The position numbers and the translations under genes were made by a program. A stretch of 56,590 nucleotides of DNA from Rhodospirillaceae bacterium (GTDB lineage Bacteria > Pseudomonadota > Alphaproteobacteria > Bin65): the NCBI GenBank assembly GCA_011523655.1, contig WTGH01000062.1:1-56590 (forward strand), read 5' to 3'. How positions within the stretch are numbered: position 1 is the stretch's first letter; every line of letters starts with the position of its first letter. The notes beneath the pieces were generated by a model. That model did not search any database. It worked only from the letters and a program-made list of their open reading frames with translations, and had not been told where the DNA came from. Below are positions 8,323 through 16,701 of this stretch, in pieces.

Positions 8323-8365
8323 ATTTGCATTTGCAAATTTCATTTGGCGAACCTGCGCCTGTCAA
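8323..8365 (-). promoter_or_regulatory. Putative sigma70 promoter with overlapping palindromic operator
   Basis: Read on the minus strand there is a perfect TTGACA (8360–8365), a 17-base spacer and TGAAAT (8337–8342). An ATTTGC-N4-GCAAAT inverted repeat follows directly at 8323–8338 and touches the -10 box. It lies about 115 bases upstream of the M29-like gene start, in an AT-rich island within GC-rich DNA. A repressor site that silences the catabolic operon is the simplest reading. Confidence 0.5.
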
Positions 8366-8468
8366 GTGCATTTTTCGAATGCGGCGCGTGACTTCCGGTT
8401 CCGGCTACGCGCGGCCGGGACAAGTCCATTGCGCCTGCCGGCGGCGGCGCGCGGCGCGGCCGCCGGTG

Positions 8469-8936
8469 TCAGGTCACCGACTGGCTCGGCCAGGACGCGA
8501 TCGCCGGATGGACAGCGGTGGCCAGCTTCTCGCCTACCGAATCCAGCCCGGTCTGGTACAGTCCTTCGATCGAGGCGACGACCTCGGCTTCGTCGGCCCC
8601 GGAAACGCCGAAGCTGCCGGACCATTTCATGGTCGCGGTGCCGTCCATGTTCGCGCGCACCGCGATCGTCGAGACGTAATCGACCAGCGGCATCGGGCCG
8701 GCGTCGGCCATCGAGTAGGTGAGCGTCCGCGCTGCGTCGTCAAGGGCTTCGAGCCGTTCCACGACCACCGCACCGTCGCCGAGCGTGAGCGTCCGCAGCG
8801 CCCCGATCCCGTCGCGGTCGGTCCGGCAGACGACGACCGGCGGCAGCCAATCGTCGAGCCGGCCGAATTCGCGCACGATCGCCCAGACATCGTCCGCCGC
8901 GGCAGCAAATACCGCCTCTTTCGTCACCGTCGGCAT
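8469..8936 (-). CDS. SRPBCC (START/polyketide cyclase-like) family protein
   Basis: A 155-aa protein starting MPTVTKEAVF. The pattern AADDVWAIVREFGRLDDWLPPVV is the start of an SRPBCC lipid/ligand-binding fold. The fold continues through strands (ERLEALDDAARTLTYSM) to a long C-terminal helix (ASIEGLYQTGLDSVGEKLA). This resembles the MxaD/PYR-like bacterial group that binds hydrophobic ligands. It is transcribed in the same direction as the M29/cupin operon but lies upstream of that operon's putative promoter, so it is likely a separate unit. Ligand unknown. Confidence 0.75.
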   Translation of the reverse strand: MPTVTKEAVFAAAADDVWAIVREFGRLDDWLPPVVVCRTDRDGIGALRTLTLGDGAVVVERLEALDDAARTLTYSMADAGPMPLVDYVSTIAVRANMDGTATMKWSGSFGVSGADEAEVVASIEGLYQTGLDSVGEKLATAVHPAIASWPSQSVT

Positions 8937-9008
8937 GGTTTGCTCCTTTTCCCCAAGTCATTCCGATCCTGCGTCCCGGCGCGCCCGGCCGGCAAGCACC
9001 GCATCATC

Positions 9009-9929
9009 CTATTCCAGCGCCTTGGGCGGCACGCTTCTGAGATATTCGGCGATCGTCCGGCGGTCGGCATCGGTCAGCTTCGACGTGACGTTGGTGACGA
9101 CTTCTTCCATTTCTCCGCCGAGCACGTCGCCCGCCGGCGTGACACCGGTCTGCAGCGCGAACACGATCTCCTCGAGGCTCCAGCCGCCGATGCCCTTTGC
9201 CTTGTGCGGCGTGATGTTGGGCGCGCCGCCGATCTTGGTCTTGCCATCGCCATAGTCCGGCGCGCCGGCCAGCCGGACGCTGTTGCGCAATCCGCCCAGA
9301 ATGTTGCGCCGGGTATGGCACTCGCCGCAATGGGCAGGCCCGGTCACGATATAGGCGCCGCGGTTCCAGTTGCGCGATTTCCCGGGGTCCGGCCGGTAGC
9401 GGCCCGGTTCCAGAAACAGCAGCTTCCACAGGCCGAGGCCGGGCCGGAACGAATAGGGAAAGGCGAGCCGGTGCCCCCCGGTCCGGCCGGTGACCGGCGG
9501 GATGGTCTTCAGGTAGGCCCACAGGTCGCGCAGGTCGTCAGGCGTCATCCTTGTGTAGGAGACATAGGGAAAGGCCGGATAGTAGTGCCGCTCGTCGGGC
9601 GACAAGCCCAGCGTCATGGCCCGGATGAAATCCGCCTCGGTCCAGCCGCCGATCCCGGTGGCGGCGTCCGGCGTGATATTCGGCGAAACGAAGACCCCGA
9701 ACGGCGAGGCGATCTCGCGCCCGCCGGCGAGCGGCGTGCCGCCCTTGCGGGTGTGACAGCCGGCGCAGCCGGCCATGGCGAACAGATAGGCGCCGCGCGC
9801 GGCGTCGGCCGTCGCCAAATCAGCGCCGGCCTTCGGCATCTGCCAGATCAGCGACGGGAAGAAAGCGGGAATGCTGGCGGCAAAGGCCGCCACGACGGCG
9901 AGGAACAGCAAGAGCCTGATCAGGCGCAT
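9009..9929 (-). CDS. Di-heme cytochrome c
   Basis: A 306-aa protein starting MRLIRLLLFLAVV, with a hydrophobic N-terminal segment serving as signal or membrane anchor. Two heme-binding motifs are present, CAGCH near residue 55 and CGECH near residue 200. Each is followed by a cytochrome c class I-type domain (NITPDAATGIGGW in the first, NITPHAKAKGIGGW-like in the second). This layout matches small membrane-anchored di-heme cytochromes that serve as electron acceptors for periplasmic dehydrogenases. No dehydrogenase lies next to it, so its donor is unknown. Confidence 0.87.
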   Translation of the reverse strand: MRLIRLLLFLAVVAAFAASIPAFFPSLIWQMPKAGADLATADAARGAYLFAMAGCAGCHTRKGGTPLAGGREIASPFGVFVSPNITPDAATGIGGWTEADFIRAMTLGLSPDERHYYPAFPYVSYTRMTPDDLRDLWAYLKTIPPVTGRTGGHRLAFPYSFRPGLGLWKLLFLEPGRYRPDPGKSRNWNRGAYIVTGPAHCGECHTRRNILGGLRNSVRLAGAPDYGDGKTKIGGAPNITPHKAKGIGGWSLEEIVFALQTGVTPAGDVLGGEMEEVVTNVTSKLTDADRRTIAEYLRSVPPKALE

Positions 9930-10151
9930 ATCGGGCGGCGGCTTCGTCCATTGCGGCTTTGACGCCGAAAACCTGTCGAACGGCGACCGGCCGGCCGGGG
10001 CGTCTCGCTCCCGACTGTGCCATGCCGTTCCATTTCGATAAATCCAAAATTCCTTTGCCGGGAACCTTGGGCTGAAATAAGGCGGCGGCGAAGCGCGTTG
10101 CCCGCTGCGGCAGAGCCGGCACGGCAGACCTTCCGGCGGCGCGGCGATGTT

Positions 10152-10670
10152 CTATCTGTCGACGGTCGGCGCCGGTTCGCGCGCCGGCAGGCCTTCTGCA
10201 GCCGGCGTTTCGGCGTGCGGCGCTTCGAGCCGGGGCGCTTCGGAGGCCTCGTCCGGGACATCGGCGTCCGGCCGGCCGCTCAACAAGGGCGCCAGCAGCC
10301 CGGACGCCGCGTCGAACCCCGCCATGGCGGTCAGCAGAAGAAACGTCGAGGTGCCGAAGCCGCCGACCAGCAGGAACAGGGCGCCGCCGCCGCCGAGCCA
10401 CAGGATCGCGAGCAGGCGATAGCCCAGCGTCCTGCCGCCGGCGCGCGCCGTTTTCAGGGTCTCGAACGCCAGCGCCATCAGGCCGACCAGAAGGAAAAGG
10501 ACGCGGAAATCCACCTGCCACATCCCGCCCGACGGCAGGGGGATCGCCCAGGCCGGCTGGACCAGGAACGCGGCCATCCGGAAATCGGCGGGGCCGAGTA
10601 CCGGGCCCAACAGCGCAAAACCGGCATAGGTGGCCATGACTACGCCGATTGAGGATATGAGCCTGAACAT
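10152..10670 (-). CDS. Hypothetical membrane protein
   Basis: A 172-aa protein with about four hydrophobic segments: MVMATYAGFALLGPVLG-like at the N-terminus, then around VLFLLVGLMALAF, AILWLGGGGALFLLVGG and FLLLTAMAGFDAASG. An acidic, proline-rich cytoplasmic tail of about 45 residues follows (DADVPDEASEAPRLEA). The family is not recognised. It sits between the cytochrome c gene and a PPOX-family gene, all on the same strand. The 222 bases between it and the cytochrome gene hold nothing I can identify. Confidence 0.5.
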   Translation of the reverse strand: MFRLISSIGVVMATYAGFALLGPVLGPADFRMAAFLVQPAWAIPLPSGGMWQVDFRVLFLLVGLMALAFETLKTARAGGRTLGYRLLAILWLGGGGALFLLVGGFGTSTFLLLTAMAGFDAASGLLAPLLSGRPDADVPDEASEAPRLEAPHAETPAAEGLPAREPAPTVDR

Positions 10671-10733
10671 CGCGGTTTCCGGAAGTTTGGCGGCGGGAGG
10701 GCGGATAGTAGAGCGGCTGCTGACCGAAGTTCG

Positions 10734-11348
10734 TCAATACAGCGTCCGCGTCCCCTCCCGATAGCTGCGGTCGGCTTCTTCGGGATCGCCGTCCAGCCCG
10801 GCCATTTCATGGACCATGCGGCCGCCTCCGGGCAGGATGCCGCGGTCCGGCTTGCTCTCTTCGTCCCACAGGCCCGCCCGGCGCAGGGCGCGGTTGCAGT
10901 GGATATAGGCCTCGCGCACGCGCACGCGGATCGCCATCAGGGCCGGCTTGCCGCCCATCGCCAGCCGTTCCAGCAGTTCGGGATCGTCGGTCAGGCCGGC
11001 GCGGCCGTTGAGGCGCAGGGTTTCGTCGAAGCCCGGGATCATGAAGATCACCGCGACTTCCGGATTTTCCAGGATATTGGTGAGCGTATCGAGCCGGTTG
11101 TTGCCGGGCCGGTCGGGGATCAGGATCGTCCGGTCGTCGACGACGTGAACGAAGCCCGGCCGGTCGCCGCGCGGAGAGACGTCGCCGGGGCCGCCGTCCG
11201 CCGCGCTGGTGCCGATCACGAGGAACGGCGCATGGGCGATGTAGGTCCGGCAATGATCGTCGAGCCGGTCGACGACCTTCCGGCGGGACCGTTCGCCCGG
11301 CGCGCGATAGTGCGCACGCAGCGCTTCGAGGCTGTCCACGACGGCCAC
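10734..11348 (-). CDS. Pyridoxamine 5'-phosphate oxidase-family flavoprotein (MSMEG_1061-like)
   Basis: A 204-aa protein if started at the GTG giving VAVVDSLEALRAHY; this start matches where homology should begin. Upstream in-frame sequence reads as arginine- and proline-rich low-quality coding. Segments such as FLVIGTSAADGGPGDVSPRGD, TILIPDRPGNNRLDTL and NPEVAVIFMIPGFDETLR form the split-barrel flavin/F420-binding fold of this family. The end (RDPEEADRSYREG-like) also fits. It probably acts as an FMN-dependent oxidoreductase of unknown substrate. The 287 bases to the divergent amidase gene hold no other gene I can support. Confidence 0.75.
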   Translation of the reverse strand: MAVVDSLEALRAHYRAPGERSRRKVVDRLDDHCRTYIAHAPFLVIGTSAADGGPGDVSPRGDRPGFVHVVDDRTILIPDRPGNNRLDTLTNILENPEVAVIFMIPGFDETLRLNGRAGLTDDPELLERLAMGGKPALMAIRVRVREAYIHCNRALRRAGLWDEESKPDRGILPGGGRMVHEMAGLDGDPEEADRSYREGTRTLY

Positions 11349-11635
11349 CGTCAGCGCACCGGGCGTCGCGCACCCGCTTCGGGAGCGCTGCGGATTTCGG
11401 GTTTGTCGGTCACGCCGGCATTGTCGCTCCGGCCCGCCCGCCGATGCAAGTGGTTCGCGCGCCGCCGCCGGTGTTCGCGCAGAGGCAGACCGGCGCCACA
11501 CGGCCGAATTGACGCATTCGGCTGTTGGCACGGCGGCGAAAACCGGTATCTCTACGGGCATCCCCGAGGGCCCGGACGGCGGCTCTGCTTCGAACCGCCC
11601 GGGCGCCATTCGCCACTTTGTTCCAGGACTGCCCC

Positions 11636-13081
11636 ATGACGCCATCCGATACCGCCCGCCCGATCTGGCAATGGTCCGCCCCGGCGACCGCAGCCGCCAT
11701 TCGCGACGGGAACATTTCTGCCGCCGAGGTGGTCGAGGCGCACAGCGCGCGGATGGAGGCCGCGAACCCCGCGCTCAACGCCGTCGTGATCGACCTGCGC
11801 GAGGAGGCCCGGGCAGCCGCAGTGCAGGCAGATGCGGACCGGGCGGCCGGCAAGCCGCTCGGCGTGCTGCATGGCGTGCCTGTCACGGTCAAGATCAACA
11901 TCGATTTCAAGGGCCAGGCCAACACCAACGGCATCGCGGCGTTCCGGGACGTCATCGCGCCGGACGATTCGCCGGTCGTCGCCAACCTGCGCAAGGCGGG
12001 GGCGATCGCGATCGGCCTGACGAACACGCCGGAATTCTCGTTCCGCGCCTTCACCGACAACCCGCTGCACGGGCCGACGAAGAACCCGTGGAGCCCGCTG
12101 CACAATCCGGGCGGCTCATCGGGCGGGGGCGGCGCGGCGGTGGCGGCCGGCATCGGCGCCATCGCCCACGGCAACGATATCGGCGGGTCGCTGCGCTTCC
12201 CGGCCTGGTCGAACGGCCTGGCGACGATCAAGCCGACCCTCGGCCGGGTGCCGGCCTACAATCCGAGCGCGCCGGCCGAGCGGCCGCTGATGGCGCAGCT
12301 CATGTCGGTGCAGGGCCCGATGGCGCGCGAGGTCGCAAGCGTGCGGCTCGGCCTGCAGGCGATGGCGGCGCGCGACTGGCGCGACCCGTTCTGGTGCCCC
12401 GTACCGCTTGAAGGGGTGCCACTGGAAGGGCCGGCGCCGGAGCGCCCGATCCGCGTGCTCTATGCCCAGCCGGACGACGACATGGACTGCGACCCGGCGG
12501 TCATGGCCCAGGTCGACGCGGCGGCGGCGATGCTGGCCGACGCCGGCTACGCGGTCGAGAAGGGTCCGGCGCCGCGGCTGAAAGAGACCTGGCAGATGTG
12601 GACCGACATCCTGATGGCCGAGGTCCAGACCATGCAGCGCGAGATCATCGACCGGGTCGCCACCTCCGCCCTCACCGACACGCTGGACGCCTATCTCGCC
12701 TTCTCCAACCGGCTCGACCTCAAGGGCTACATGACGGCGATCGCGCAGCGCTCCCGCCATGTCCGGGAATGGATGGCGCAGCTCGAGGAAACGCCACTCA
12801 TCCTCACCCCGGCCTCGGTCCAGCCGGTCAACCTGCTGAACGAGGACCTGCAGGGGCCGCAGCGGGTCTACGAGATATTCACCGCCGCCCGCTTCATCTC
12901 GGCGCTGAACCTGCTCGGCCTGCCCTGCGCCATCGCGCCGGTCGGCACGCTGAACGGCCTGCCCAACGCCTGCCAGATCGTCGCCAGCCGCTTCCGCGAA
13001 GACCTGGCGCTGGACGCCGCCCAGGCCATCGAGGACCGGGTCGGCGTGCTATGCCGGGAGCTGTGGGCGCGGGAGGGGTAG
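11636..13081 (+). CDS. Amidase (amidase signature family)
   Basis: A 481-aa protein started at ATG 11636 (MTPSDTARPI), because the upstream in-frame stretch is arginine-rich shadow. The Ser–cisSer–Lys triad is visible: the lysine in PVTVKINIDFKG, the cis-serine in GGSSGGGGAAV, and the nucleophile in GNDIGGSLRFPAW. Length fits the family. It hydrolyses an amide or carbamate bond; the substrate cannot be told from sequence. It is followed by an inverted-repeat element and a polar amino acid ABC importer on the same strand, which may take up its product or substrate. Confidence 0.87.
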   Translation: MTPSDTARPIWQWSAPATAAAIRDGNISAAEVVEAHSARMEAANPALNAVVIDLREEARAAAVQADADRAAGKPLGVLHGVPVTVKINIDFKGQANTNGIAAFRDVIAPDDSPVVANLRKAGAIAIGLTNTPEFSFRAFTDNPLHGPTKNPWSPLHNPGGSSGGGGAAVAAGIGAIAHGNDIGGSLRFPAWSNGLATIKPTLGRVPAYNPSAPAERPLMAQLMSVQGPMAREVASVRLGLQAMAARDWRDPFWCPVPLEGVPLEGPAPERPIRVLYAQPDDDMDCDPAVMAQVDAAAAMLADAGYAVEKGPAPRLKETWQMWTDILMAEVQTMQREIIDRVATSALTDTLDAYLAFSNRLDLKGYMTAIAQRSRHVREWMAQLEETPLILTPASVQPVNLLNEDLQGPQRVYEIFTAARFISALNLLGLPCAIAPVGTLNGLPNACQIVASRFREDLALDAAQAIEDRVGVLCRELWAREG

Positions 13082-13090
13082 GGAACACTT

Positions 13091-13298
13091 CTCGCAAAAA
13101 TCATGTCACCCCGGCCCCCAAGCCGGGGTCCAGAGTCGCACGACGGCCGTACGTTCAGAGATGGGCGGCAGGGGTTTCGCAGTTCTGCAATCCAACCCAC
13201 GCAGCGCCGCGGGTAGCTGCTGTCTCCCGGAACTGTATCCACCGCTTTGCCTGTAGCCCTGGGCCCCGGCTCGGGGCCGGGGCGACAATTATTGTGAG
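13091..13298. repeat. 208-bp intergenic element with imperfect terminal inverted repeats
   Basis: The 429 bases between the amidase and the next start hold a non-coding element. Its left end reads CTCGCAAAAATCATGTC followed by a CCCCGGCCCC block (13091–13118). The reverse complement of its right end (13273–13298) reads CTCACAATAATTGTC followed by the same block. Each end also forms its own hairpin: ACCCCGGC/GCCGGGGT at 13108–13129, and GGCCCC arms at 13262–13278. No gene is inside. It looks like a MITE or a large REP-type element. Confidence 0.6.
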
Positions 13299-13510
13299 AA
13301 ATGCGGGTTGGGGCGGCGTAGCCGAGCGCCTCCATCCGGTCGAGCATGGCGCGCCAGTCGGTCTCGCCTTCGTAGATCGGCTCGATGGACAGTTCGAGCT
13401 GCCAACCGGCGATGCGCGCCATGACCGGCGCCGCGCCTGAACTTGCCGGGCGGGAAGCGCCGCCTCACTCCGGTTCCATCGATGGCGGATACGCACTAGA
13501 AGATGGACGG

Positions 13511-14299
13511 ATGTCGGAACATTCCGCCTGGTCGCCGCCGCCTGCGCTTGTCGTCGAAGACATCCACAAGAGCTTCGGCGCGCTCGACGTCCTGAGCGGC
13601 GTGTCCCTGACCGCGGCGGCCGGCGAGGTCATCGCGATCATCGGCAGTTCCGGCTCGGGCAAGAGCACCTTCCTGCGCTGCATCAATTTCCTGGAAATTC
13701 CGGACCGCGGCCGGATCGTGCTGGACGGCGAGGAACTCCAGGTCCGCACCGACCGCGCCGGCCGGCTGACCGGCGTCGACCGCAAGCAGATCGTGCGGCT
13801 CCGCTCGCAGCTCGGCATGGTGTTCCAGAGTTTCAACCTCTGGGCCCACATGACGGTGCTGCAGAACGTTGCCGAAGGGCCGGTCCGGGTGTTGAAGCGC
13901 AGCAAGGCCGCGGCGCGCGAGGAAGCCATGGCGCTGCTGGAAAAGGTCGGCCTGGAAGACAGGCACGCCAGCTATCCCGCGCAACTTTCCGGCGGCCAGC
14001 AGCAGCGCGTCGCCATCGCCCGGGCGCTCGCCATGCAGCCGAAGGTGCTGCTGTTCGACGAACCGACCTCGTCGCTCGATCCCGAGCTGGTCGGCGAAGT
14101 GCTGCGCGTGATGCAGGACCTTGCCCGGGAAGGCCGGACGATGATCGTCGTGACCCACGAGATGGGCTTTGCCCGGGAAGTTTCGGACCGCACCATCTTT
14201 CTGCACCGGGGCAGGATCGAGGAGGAAGGCCCGCCGGCCGGCCTGTTCGGCGCGCCCAAATCCGAACGGCTGCAGCAATTCCTGTCTAGCCAGATGTAG
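13511..14299 (+). CDS. Polar amino acid ABC transporter ATP-binding protein (HisP/GlnQ family)
   Basis: A 262-aa ATPase beginning [10 protein letters not shown], chosen because the domain ([19 protein letters not shown]) begins shortly after. Walker [11 protein letters not shown], signature [15 protein letters not shown], Walker [17 protein letters not shown] and switch [12 protein letters not shown] are intact. An insertion [18 protein letters not shown] after the first strands is typical of the HisP/OccP subgroup. It is the first gene of a four-gene importer operon (ATPase, binding protein, two permeases). The repeat element lies just upstream. Confidence 0.92.
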   Translation: MSEHSAWSPPPALVVEDIHKSFGALDVLSGVSLTAAAGEVIAIIGSSGSGKSTFLRCINFLEIPDRGRIVLDGEELQVRTDRAGRLTGVDRKQIVRLRSQLGMVFQSFNLWAHMTVLQNVAEGPVRVLKRSKAAAREEAMALLEKVGLEDRHASYPAQLSGGQQQRVAIARALAMQPKVLLFDEPTSSLDPELVGEVLRVMQDLAREGRTMIVVTHEMGFAREVSDRTIFLHRGRIEEEGPPAGLFGAPKSERLQQFLSSQM

Positions 14300-14426
14300 C
14301 GGCCGCTGTAAGCTGGGATACAATCGCGCCGCTTCGGCCCCGAACGCCGACTTCGATTCCGAAACCCGGCGGGAAGCCGAGGGGCAAATCGACGAAACAA
14401 CGATTCGATCGGGGAGACTCACGGAA

Positions 14427-15179
14427 ATGATCCGCAAAATCGCTCTGCTTGCCGCTGCCGCCATGGTCGGCGCAGCCATCCTCTCGGCGCCGGCCGCCGC
14501 CCGCGACCTCCGGATCGCCACCGAAGGCGCCTATCCGCCCTTCAACAGCAAGAACGCCAAGGGCGAACTGGTCGGCTTCGACGTCGACCTCGCCAGGGCC
14601 ATCTGTGCGCATATGAAAGCGAAGTGCACGCTGGTCGCGCAGGATTGGGACGGCATCATTCCCGGCCTGTTGGCGAAGAAATACGACCTGATCGTCGCCA
14701 GCATGTCGATCACCGAGGAGCGCAAGAAGAAGGTCGCCTTCTCCACGCCCTACTATTCGAACTACCTGCAATTCGTCGCGAAAAAGGGCAGCGGCTTCAA
14801 GCCGACGGCCGACGGCATCAAGGGCAAGACCCTCGGCGCCCAGCGCGCGACGGTCAGCTCGCAGTATCTCGAAGACAATTACCGCAAGGTCGCGAAGATC
14901 AAGGTCTACGACAAGCAGACCGCCGCCTGGCTCGACCTGAAGGCCGGTCGCGTCGACGCCATCCTGTCTGACCTGCTGCCGTCCTACGACTGGGTCAAGA
15001 AGAACAAGGGCTTCGAGATGGCCGGCGGCCAGATCAGCAACGAGGACAAGATCGGCATCGCCGCCCGCAAGGAGGACACCGGACTTCTTGCAAAGGTGAA
15101 CGCCGCAATCCTGGCCCTGCGCAAGAACGGCACCTACGCGAAAATCAACGCGAAATACTTCCCGTTCGACATCTACTAG
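14427..15179 (+). CDS. Polar amino acid ABC transporter substrate-binding protein (ArgT/HisJ family)
   Basis: A 250-aa protein started at ATG 14427, after which a signal peptide is clear (MIRKIALLAAAAMVGAAI then SAPAAA). The mature sequence begins RDLRIATEGAYPPFN, the standard cluster-3 binding-protein opening. It continues with GFDVDLARAICAHM, QDWDGIIPGLLAKKYD and SMSITEERKKKVAFS. These are hallmarks of lysine/arginine/ornithine or histidine binders. It is secreted to the periplasm and feeds the two permeases downstream. A strong intrinsic terminator follows its stop, probably giving more binding protein than permease. Confidence 0.92.
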   Translation: MIRKIALLAAAAMVGAAILSAPAAARDLRIATEGAYPPFNSKNAKGELVGFDVDLARAICAHMKAKCTLVAQDWDGIIPGLLAKKYDLIVASMSITEERKKKVAFSTPYYSNYLQFVAKKGSGFKPTADGIKGKTLGAQRATVSSQYLEDNYRKVAKIKVYDKQTAAWLDLKAGRVDAILSDLLPSYDWVKKNKGFEMAGGQISNEDKIGIAARKEDTGLLAKVNAAILALRKNGTYAKINAKYFPFDIY

Positions 15180-15205
15180 ATGCGGGTTCCCAGGACGCAC
15201 AATAG

Positions 15206-15239
15206 AAGCCCCCGCTCAGCGGACGGGGGCTTTTTCTTT
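15206..15239 (+). terminator. Intrinsic terminator inside the amino acid importer operon
   Basis: A 9-bp stem (AAGCCCCCG at 15206–15214 paired with CGGGGGCTT at 15224–15232) runs into TTTTTCTTT. It lies 27 bases after the binding-protein stop and about 30 bases before the first permease start. It probably attenuates permease transcription; some readthrough, or a promoter in the short gap, must drive the permeases. Confidence 0.85.
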
Positions 15240-15271
15240 CGCAGCCGCACTTCCGGAACTGCGGCGACGGG

Positions 15272-16012
15272 ATGATTCCCGAAATCCTCCAGTTCGGCGA
15301 CACGGGCTTCGGCGACGAGCTTGTCGTCGGCGCGCTCGTCACGGTGGAAATCGCCGTCTATTCCCTGGCGATCGGCCTCGCCCTCGGCCTGGCGGCGGCC
15401 GGCGCCAAGCTCTCGAGTTCGCCGGTCTTGCACGGCATCGCCGAAGCCTACAGCCTGCTGATCCGGGGCATCCCGGAACTGCTGATCATCCTGCTGGTCT
15501 ATTACAGCGGCGGCGCGGCGATCGAGGCGCTGCTCAAGCTTTTCGGCCATGACGGCGGCTTCGACTTCAACAAGCGGCTCGCCGGATCGCTCGCCCTCGG
15601 GCTGATCTTCGGCGCCTTCGCCTCGGAAGTCTTCCGCGGCGCGTTCATGGCCGTGCCGAAGGGCCAGATCGAAGCGGCGGTCGCGGTCGGCATGACGCGC
15701 CGTCAGGTCTTCCTGCGCGTCCGCTTTCCCCAGATGCTGCGCTTCGCCCTTCCCGGGCTCGGCAACCTGTGGATGGTCCTGCTCAAGGACACGTCGCTAG
15801 TCAGCGTCATCGCGCTGGACGAACTTATGCGCGAAACCAGCGTGGCGGCGGAGGCGACCCAGCGCCCGTTCGTGTTCTATCTGGCGGCGACCGTGCTCTA
15901 CCTGCTGCTCACGATCGTCTCCGATTTCTTCCGCGCCCGGCTGGAACGGCACGCCAATCGCGGCGTCGCCGGCGAAGCCGTGCCGCGCCGGCTCCTGCGG
16001 CGGAGCGCCTGA
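15272..16012 (+). CDS. Polar amino acid ABC transporter permease (HisQ family)
   Basis: A 246-aa inner-membrane permease. The N-terminal VVGALVTVEIAVYSLAIGLALG is the His/Glu/Gln/Arg/opine permease first helix. The coupling loop FRGAFMAVPKGQIEAAVAVG with the following LPGLGNLWMVLLKDTSLVS is diagnostic. About five membrane segments are visible. It lies just after the intrinsic terminator and 5 bases before the second permease, with which it forms the heterodimeric channel. Confidence 0.92.
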   Translation: MIPEILQFGDTGFGDELVVGALVTVEIAVYSLAIGLALGLAAAGAKLSSSPVLHGIAEAYSLLIRGIPELLIILLVYYSGGAAIEALLKLFGHDGGFDFNKRLAGSLALGLIFGAFASEVFRGAFMAVPKGQIEAAVAVGMTRRQVFLRVRFPQMLRFALPGLGNLWMVLLKDTSLVSVIALDELMRETSVAAEATQRPFVFYLAATVLYLLLTIVSDFFRARLERHANRGVAGEAVPRRLLRRSA

Positions 16013-16017
16013 CCCCG

Positions 16018-16701
16018 GTGCTCGACCTGTGGATCAGATATGGCGACCGGCTGATCGACGGCGCGGCCGTCACGGTCAAGCTGGTCGCGCTGGCCTGCGT
16101 GATCGGGCTGGTCCTGGCGATCCCGCTGGCGCTGGCAAGGCGGTCGGACCGGCGCTGGATTGCCGTTCCGGCCTATCTCTACATCTACTTTTTCCGCGGC
16201 ACGCCGCTGATCGTGCAGCTCGCCCTGCTCTATTACGGCCTCGCCCAGTTCGAGGCCGTGCGGGAGAGTCTGTTCTGGATCGTGCTCGGCGACGCCGAAA
16301 CTTGCGGGCTGCTCGGCCTGACCCTGAACACGACGGCATACGTCGCGGAAATCCTGCGCGGCGGGATCGCCGCCGTGCCGAAAGGCGAGGTCGAGGCCGC
16401 CGAAGCCTGCGGCATGTCCAGGGTGACGGTCTATCGCCGGATCGTCCTCCCGCGCGCGATCCGCATCGCCTGGCCGGCCTACGGCAACGAAGTCATCCTC
16501 TTGATGAAAGGCAGCGCGCTGGTCAGCACGATCACCGTCTACGACCTGATGGGCGAAACCCGCTCCGTCTTCTCCCGCGGCTACGACGATACAGTCTATC
16601 TCTACGCCGCCGCGATGTACCTGACCCTGGCGCTGGCCGTCACAGGAACCTTCCGCCTCGGCGAACGGCGGATGAACCGCTATCTCCGCGCGGCAGGCTA
16701 G
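16018..16701 (+). CDS. Polar amino acid ABC transporter permease (HisM family)
   Basis: A 227-aa permease started at GTG 16018, 5 bases after the previous stop (VLDLWIRYGD). Upstream in-frame codons overlap the first permease and are not plausible. Family landmarks are YFFRGTPLIVQL, the loop LRGGIAAVPKGEVEAAEACG, and GNEVILLMKGSALVSTI. The partner is HisQ-like at 15272–16012. Its stop TAG shares the tetranucleotide CTAG with the stop of the convergent molybdenum hydroxylase gene, so there is no room for a terminator between them. Confidence 0.9.
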   Translation: MLDLWIRYGDRLIDGAAVTVKLVALACVIGLVLAIPLALARRSDRRWIAVPAYLYIYFFRGTPLIVQLALLYYGLAQFEAVRESLFWIVLGDAETCGLLGLTLNTTAYVAEILRGGIAAVPKGEVEAAEACGMSRVTVYRRIVLPRAIRIAWPAYGNEVILLMKGSALVSTITVYDLMGETRSVFSRGYDDTVYLYAAAMYLTLALAVTGTFRLGERRMNRYLRAAG

